A DNA stretch of 9,815 nucleotides from Bacteroidia bacterium (lineage in GTDB: Bacteria > Bacteroidota > Bacteroidia > Bacteroidales > UBA12481): assembly GCA_026391235.1 (NCBI GenBank), contig JAPLDV010000669.1, positions 1 to 9,815 of the forward strand, given 5' to 3'. Shown here in pieces: positions 7,077 to 9,815 of this stretch. Positions within the stretch are counted from its first letter, which is position 1. Each line of letters starts with the position of its first letter. The notes under the pieces are model-generated. The model did no database searches and was not told where the DNA came from. It saw nothing but the letters and a program-made list of their open reading frames with translations. The translations under genes were made by a program, and so were the position numbers.

Positions 7077-7924
7077 ACCCGGTGCATGGTGACACGGGGG
7101 TGAGCGATTGGAGACAAGAAATTGGATCGGCTTGCTTTCGCAGGATACTCAACTGCGGAATTGAAGTGCTTTGGAATGGCATGTTCGTTTTCAAGTTGTT
7201 CATCCCGGCATTTCTTTGTAGGTTATATGTATATCCCTAATCACATACCAAAGATCGCTTGCGAATTATCTTAAAACAATAGGGGAAAACCCTTATTTTA
7301 TATGAGGAGTAGGCCTCATTCGCTATGAGGCATAGGTTTCATATTGTCGATGTAACATTATGATTTACAGGAGGTTGACTAACAGAAGCGGAAAAACTCG
7401 ATCCGGCACGGATTTCGAGAGAATGGGTGCCGTTTTTTTTGACTGTTTTTAGTGGGAACCTCTCAAAGGAATGGTGTGTTGCCTGAGTTCGGAGCCGCAT
7501 CCGGATGAGGCCCTGATGGATATCGGGTGTGCTGAACCTGGCCGGATTGATTTTCCGGGCCATCCGGAACCATCTGCTGGTTATTTGATGGATGGTTAGT
7601 TGCCCGTTTATCATTCATTTGGGCAGCGCAGGTAAAGGATCACGGATATTCATATTAGGTTAATCCAATGGCACATTCAAAGTTTATGTTGTGGTCTTGC
7701 ATGGAACATGCGACCAAACACGGCCGCCCAGCTACATGGCAATACGCGTCTTCATGGTAACCCTTTATTTCATCTTTTTTTCAACATATTTTACTGCTTA
7801 AAAATCTGAGCAATATAATCACCAGCAGGTTTACAACCGAAAGCGAAAATTGTTCGGTAACGAATCCTAACCATCGAATTGTTTTTGTTCGTATTTTGTG
7901 GCATGGTTTTTTAATAATCAGTTT
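7077..7924. other. Long region without a convincing gene
   Basis: About 850 bp separate the minus-strand small gene from the esterase. The longest minus-strand frame (7339-7614, 91 residues) resembles no family I know, has no signal sequence and starts in poorly coding-like sequence, so it is not called. At 7281-7294 a short inverted repeat GGG-AAAA-CCC is present. Immediately after it, a 23-bp segment at 7301-7323 is repeated imperfectly at 7324-7346 (both begin TATGAGG and contain AGG...TCAT). The last 100 bp should hold the esterase promoter, but no clear TTTG / TAnnTTTG pair was found. The region could hold a degraded gene or a small RNA. Confidence 0.5.
7301..7346. repeat. Imperfect 23-bp direct repeat, two copies
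   Basis: Copies at 7301-7323 and 7324-7346 share TATGAGG at their start and AGG followed by TCAT in the same register. ATGAGG (7302-7307) and CCTCAT (7314-7319) in the first copy can also pair. An AGGGGAAAACCC element lies just upstream. The position far ahead of the esterase (about 580 bp) makes a direct promoter role uncertain. Confidence 0.4.
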
Positions 7925-9815
7925 ATGAAATCTCTGAAGTTAATCCTTGTTTTATGTGCCTTGTGCCTTGTGCCTTGCGCCTTTTCCCAGTTGACTCTGC
8001 CGACCGTGATCGGCAGCCACATGGTATTGCAGCAGAAAAGTGATGCCCCGCTTTGGGGATGGGCCAAACCCGGTGAGAATATCAGCATTACCACCTCATG
8101 GAATGGAAATTCGGCTGCAACAATTGCTGGTGCTGATGGCAAATGGATGTTGAAAGTTAAAACACCGGCTGCAGGTGGACCTTATTCAATAGAAATATCG
8201 GGAAAGAACAAAATTGTTCTTGATGATATACTGATTGGAGAGGTTTGGTTATGCTCGGGGCAGAGCAACATGGAAATGCCGCTGAAAGGATGGCCCGAAT
8301 GGGGCGGTCCAATCGATGGTTCAGCTGAGACCATACAGGCAGCCAATTATCCGAATATGCGGTTGTTCACCGTGAACCGGGCGTACTCATTCGTTCCGGT
8401 GGATACCTGTACCGGGTCGTGGAAAGTCTGCACTCCGGAATCAGCTAAGGATTTCAGTGCTACAGGATATTTCTTCGGACTCCAATTGTTTCAAAAGCTT
8501 AACATTCCGGTAGGGCTGATCCATTCAAGCTGGGGTGGCACGGCAGCCGAAGCCTGGACAAGCAGTGAGTATATCAGTAAGATCCCGAAATTTGCAACCT
8601 CACCCGGCATCTGTGATCCGGACCTGTTCTATAAATCGGCAATCGACAATTATAACAAAGAGCAGGAAAAATGGGTTCAATCCATCGGATTTGGTGTATC
8701 TGACCAAGGCCCGGATTGGTCTTTGGCATCTGTTTCCGGAATGGGATGGTCGGATATCAAAGTTCCTGCTGAATGGGCAACCACACCGATCGGAACCTAC
8801 AATGGAATCGTTGAATATCAACTGACATTTAAGGTTCCAAAAGGATGGATTGAGAAAGCAACTGTAATTGAACTGGGGCCGATCGATGAGATGGATGTAA
8901 CCTGGCTGAATGGAAAGCTGATCGGAAACCAGTTGAATCCGTCGGGCTACGCCACCCCCAGAGCGTATACAGTTCCTGCCGGCACCTTGATACAGGGTGA
9001 AAATATCCTGGCTCTGAGGGTGGCCAATACCAGTGGGTTGGGTGGAATCAACGGAAAGAAAAAGGATATGAGAATCAGGCTTCAAAAATCCAAATCCGGC
9101 GGACATTCACTGGCCGGTACCTGGAAAGCCCGCAAGGGACAGCCATTCGATTCTTTGCCACCGGGGCCCGATTGCGTAAACTGCAACTACCCGAATACTC
9201 CAACCATGCTGTATAACGGGATGATTAAACCTGTAATTCCGTATACCATAAAGGGTGCCATCTGGTATCAGGGAGAGTCAAACCGGTACGATGGGCTGCT
9301 CTACCGTCAAATCTTTAAAGGAATGATCGAAAACTGGCGCCACGACTGGAACCAGGGTGATTTTCCATTCTATTTTGTTCAGATAGCTCCATATAATTAC
9401 AAGGATCATCTCAGCACCGGCCTCTTGCGGGAAGCCCAGGAATATGCCATGAAAAAATTGCCGAATACCGGGATGGTCGTAACCATGGATATCGGAGATC
9501 TGAAGAATATCCATCCCGGAAATAAGCTTGATATTGGCAAACGCCTTGCTAACTGGGCGCTGGCAAAAGATTATGGATTGATCAATACCGCCTACACTGG
9601 ACCAATTTATAGATCCTTCCAAAAAGAAGGTGAAAAGATCAGGATAATCTTTGATTATGCTTTTGGCGGACTTACCTCCTTTGGCGAAGAATTGAAACAC
9701 TTCCAGATTGCCGGTGCCGACGGGGTATTCAAACCTGCCAAGGCTGAGATATATGATAAAACCGTGGTGGTTTTCAGCGATGAGGTAAAAGTGCCCGTTG
9801 CCGTTCGATTCGGCT
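7925..9815 (+). CDS. Sialate O-acetylesterase (SGNH/GDSL type), 3' end outside window
   Basis: 630 codons are visible. The frame has no stop and leaves the window, probably within a few to about 20 residues of its natural end (typical length about 640-690). The enzyme removes O-acetyl groups from sialic acid or related acetylated glycans and is usual in Bacteroidota that use host or plant glycans. A signal peptide (MKSLKLILVLCALCLVPCAFSQ) implies periplasmic location. The sequence shows MVLQQKSDAPLWGWA near the start, GEVWLCSGQSNMEMP with nucleophile S114, GLIHSSWGGTAAEAW, GAIWYQGESN, and DLKNIHPGNK with the likely catalytic D525 and H530. Between the catalytic blocks lies a jelly-roll-like insertion (IELGPIDEMDVTWLNG, ENILALRVANTSG), as usual for the family. 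Real acetyl-ester substrate could be another glycan, such as xylan. No partner genes are visible. The signal-peptide codons contain a heptamer repeat. Confidence 0.92.
   Translation, partial: MKSLKLILVLCALCLVPCAFSQLTLPTVIGSHMVLQQKSDAPLWGWAKPGENISITTSWNGNSAATIAGADGKWMLKVKTPAAGGPYSIEISGKNKIVLDDILIGEVWLCSGQSNMEMPLKGWPEWGGPIDGSAETIQAANYPNMRLFTVNRAYSFVPVDTCTGSWKVCTPESAKDFSATGYFFGLQLFQKLNIPVGLIHSSWGGTAAEAWTSSEYISKIPKFATSPGICDPDLFYKSAIDNYNKEQEKWVQSIGFGVSDQGPDWSLASVSGMGWSDIKVPAEWATTPIGTYNGIVEYQLTFKVPKGWIEKATVIELGPIDEMDVTWLNGKLIGNQLNPSGYATPRAYTVPAGTLIQGENILALRVANTSGLGGINGKKKDMRIRLQKSKSGGHSLAGTWKARKGQPFDSLPPGPDCVNCNYPNTPTMLYNGMIKPVIPYTIKGAIWYQGESNRYDGLLYRQIFKGMIENWRHDWNQGDFPFYFVQIAPYNYKDHLSTGLLREAQEYAMKKLPNTGMVVTMDIGDLKNIHPGNKLDIGKRLANWALAKDYGLINTAYTGPIYRSFQKEGEKIRIIFDYAFGGLTSFGEELKHFQIAGADGVFKPAKAEIYDKTVVVFSDEVKVPVAVRFG
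7955..7982 (+). repeat. Four heptamer copies (TGTGCCT) within the esterase signal peptide
   Basis: Three perfect copies of TGTGCCT and a fourth with one change (TGCGCCT) lie end to end. They encode most of the hydrophobic core (residues 11-20, CALCLVPCAF). Because seven is not a multiple of three, gain or loss of one unit shifts the reading frame; only steps of three units keep it. Confidence 0.9.

Noticed and set aside
7339..7614. 91-residue minus-strand frame
   Set aside because: No recognisable domain, signal or neighbour support; amino-acid use does not look like a real gene.
8600..9106. 168-residue minus-strand frame (and others at 9278-9700, 8535-8825)
   Set aside because: These are shadows of the sialate O-acetylesterase gene, whose domains are clear on the + strand.

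Overview
The window looks like chromosomal DNA of a member of the Bacteroidota, probably a Bacteroidales/Marinilabiliales-type organism. The evidence is a type IX secretion (T9SS) sorting domain, a DUF6029 plus Omp28-like gene pair, a Bacteroidota-style 'GKGPGEY' 6-bladed beta-propeller lipoprotein, a long two-domain PMI-like protein, short heptanucleotide repeats, and few Shine-Dalgarno sequences. The genus cannot be fixed from the sequence.

Layout. Positions 1-383 hold the end of a DUF6029-type outer-membrane protein. 449-1279 encodes an Omp28-like lipoprotein with a CxxC motif, and 1420-2145 a small secreted protein with a T9SS C-terminal domain. The Omp28-like gene has heptanucleotide repeats and a short palindrome with the same core on each side, and the upstream palindrome encodes the start of its signal peptide. 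A long class I mannose-6-phosphate isomerase-like protein with an extra N-terminal domain lies convergently at 2164-3942.

Positions 4220-6624 form an AT-rich cassette, all on the + strand. It starts with a 5'-damaged copy of a small cysteine-rich peptide gene (4220-4483), followed by an intact exported paralogue (4493-4774) with eight mature cysteines. Next come a 6-bladed beta-propeller lipoprotein (4743-5972) and a membrane-anchored thioredoxin-like protein with a CNGC motif (5986-6624). The layout resembles the Bacteroidota arrangement of a small Cys-rich 'NVEALA'-type peptide, a propeller lipoprotein and a redoxin, but no NVEALA motif is visible. A strong terminator-like hairpin lies inside the propeller's signal-peptide codons, which suggests attenuation or translational control. 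This cassette is the most interesting part of the window.

An unrecognised small protein with a possible HTH follows on the minus strand (6678-7052). About 870 bp without a convincing gene come next. A sialate O-acetylesterase gene then starts at 7925 and runs off the right edge. Its signal peptide is encoded by another heptanucleotide repeat. No tRNA, rRNA, CRISPR array or transposase was seen.
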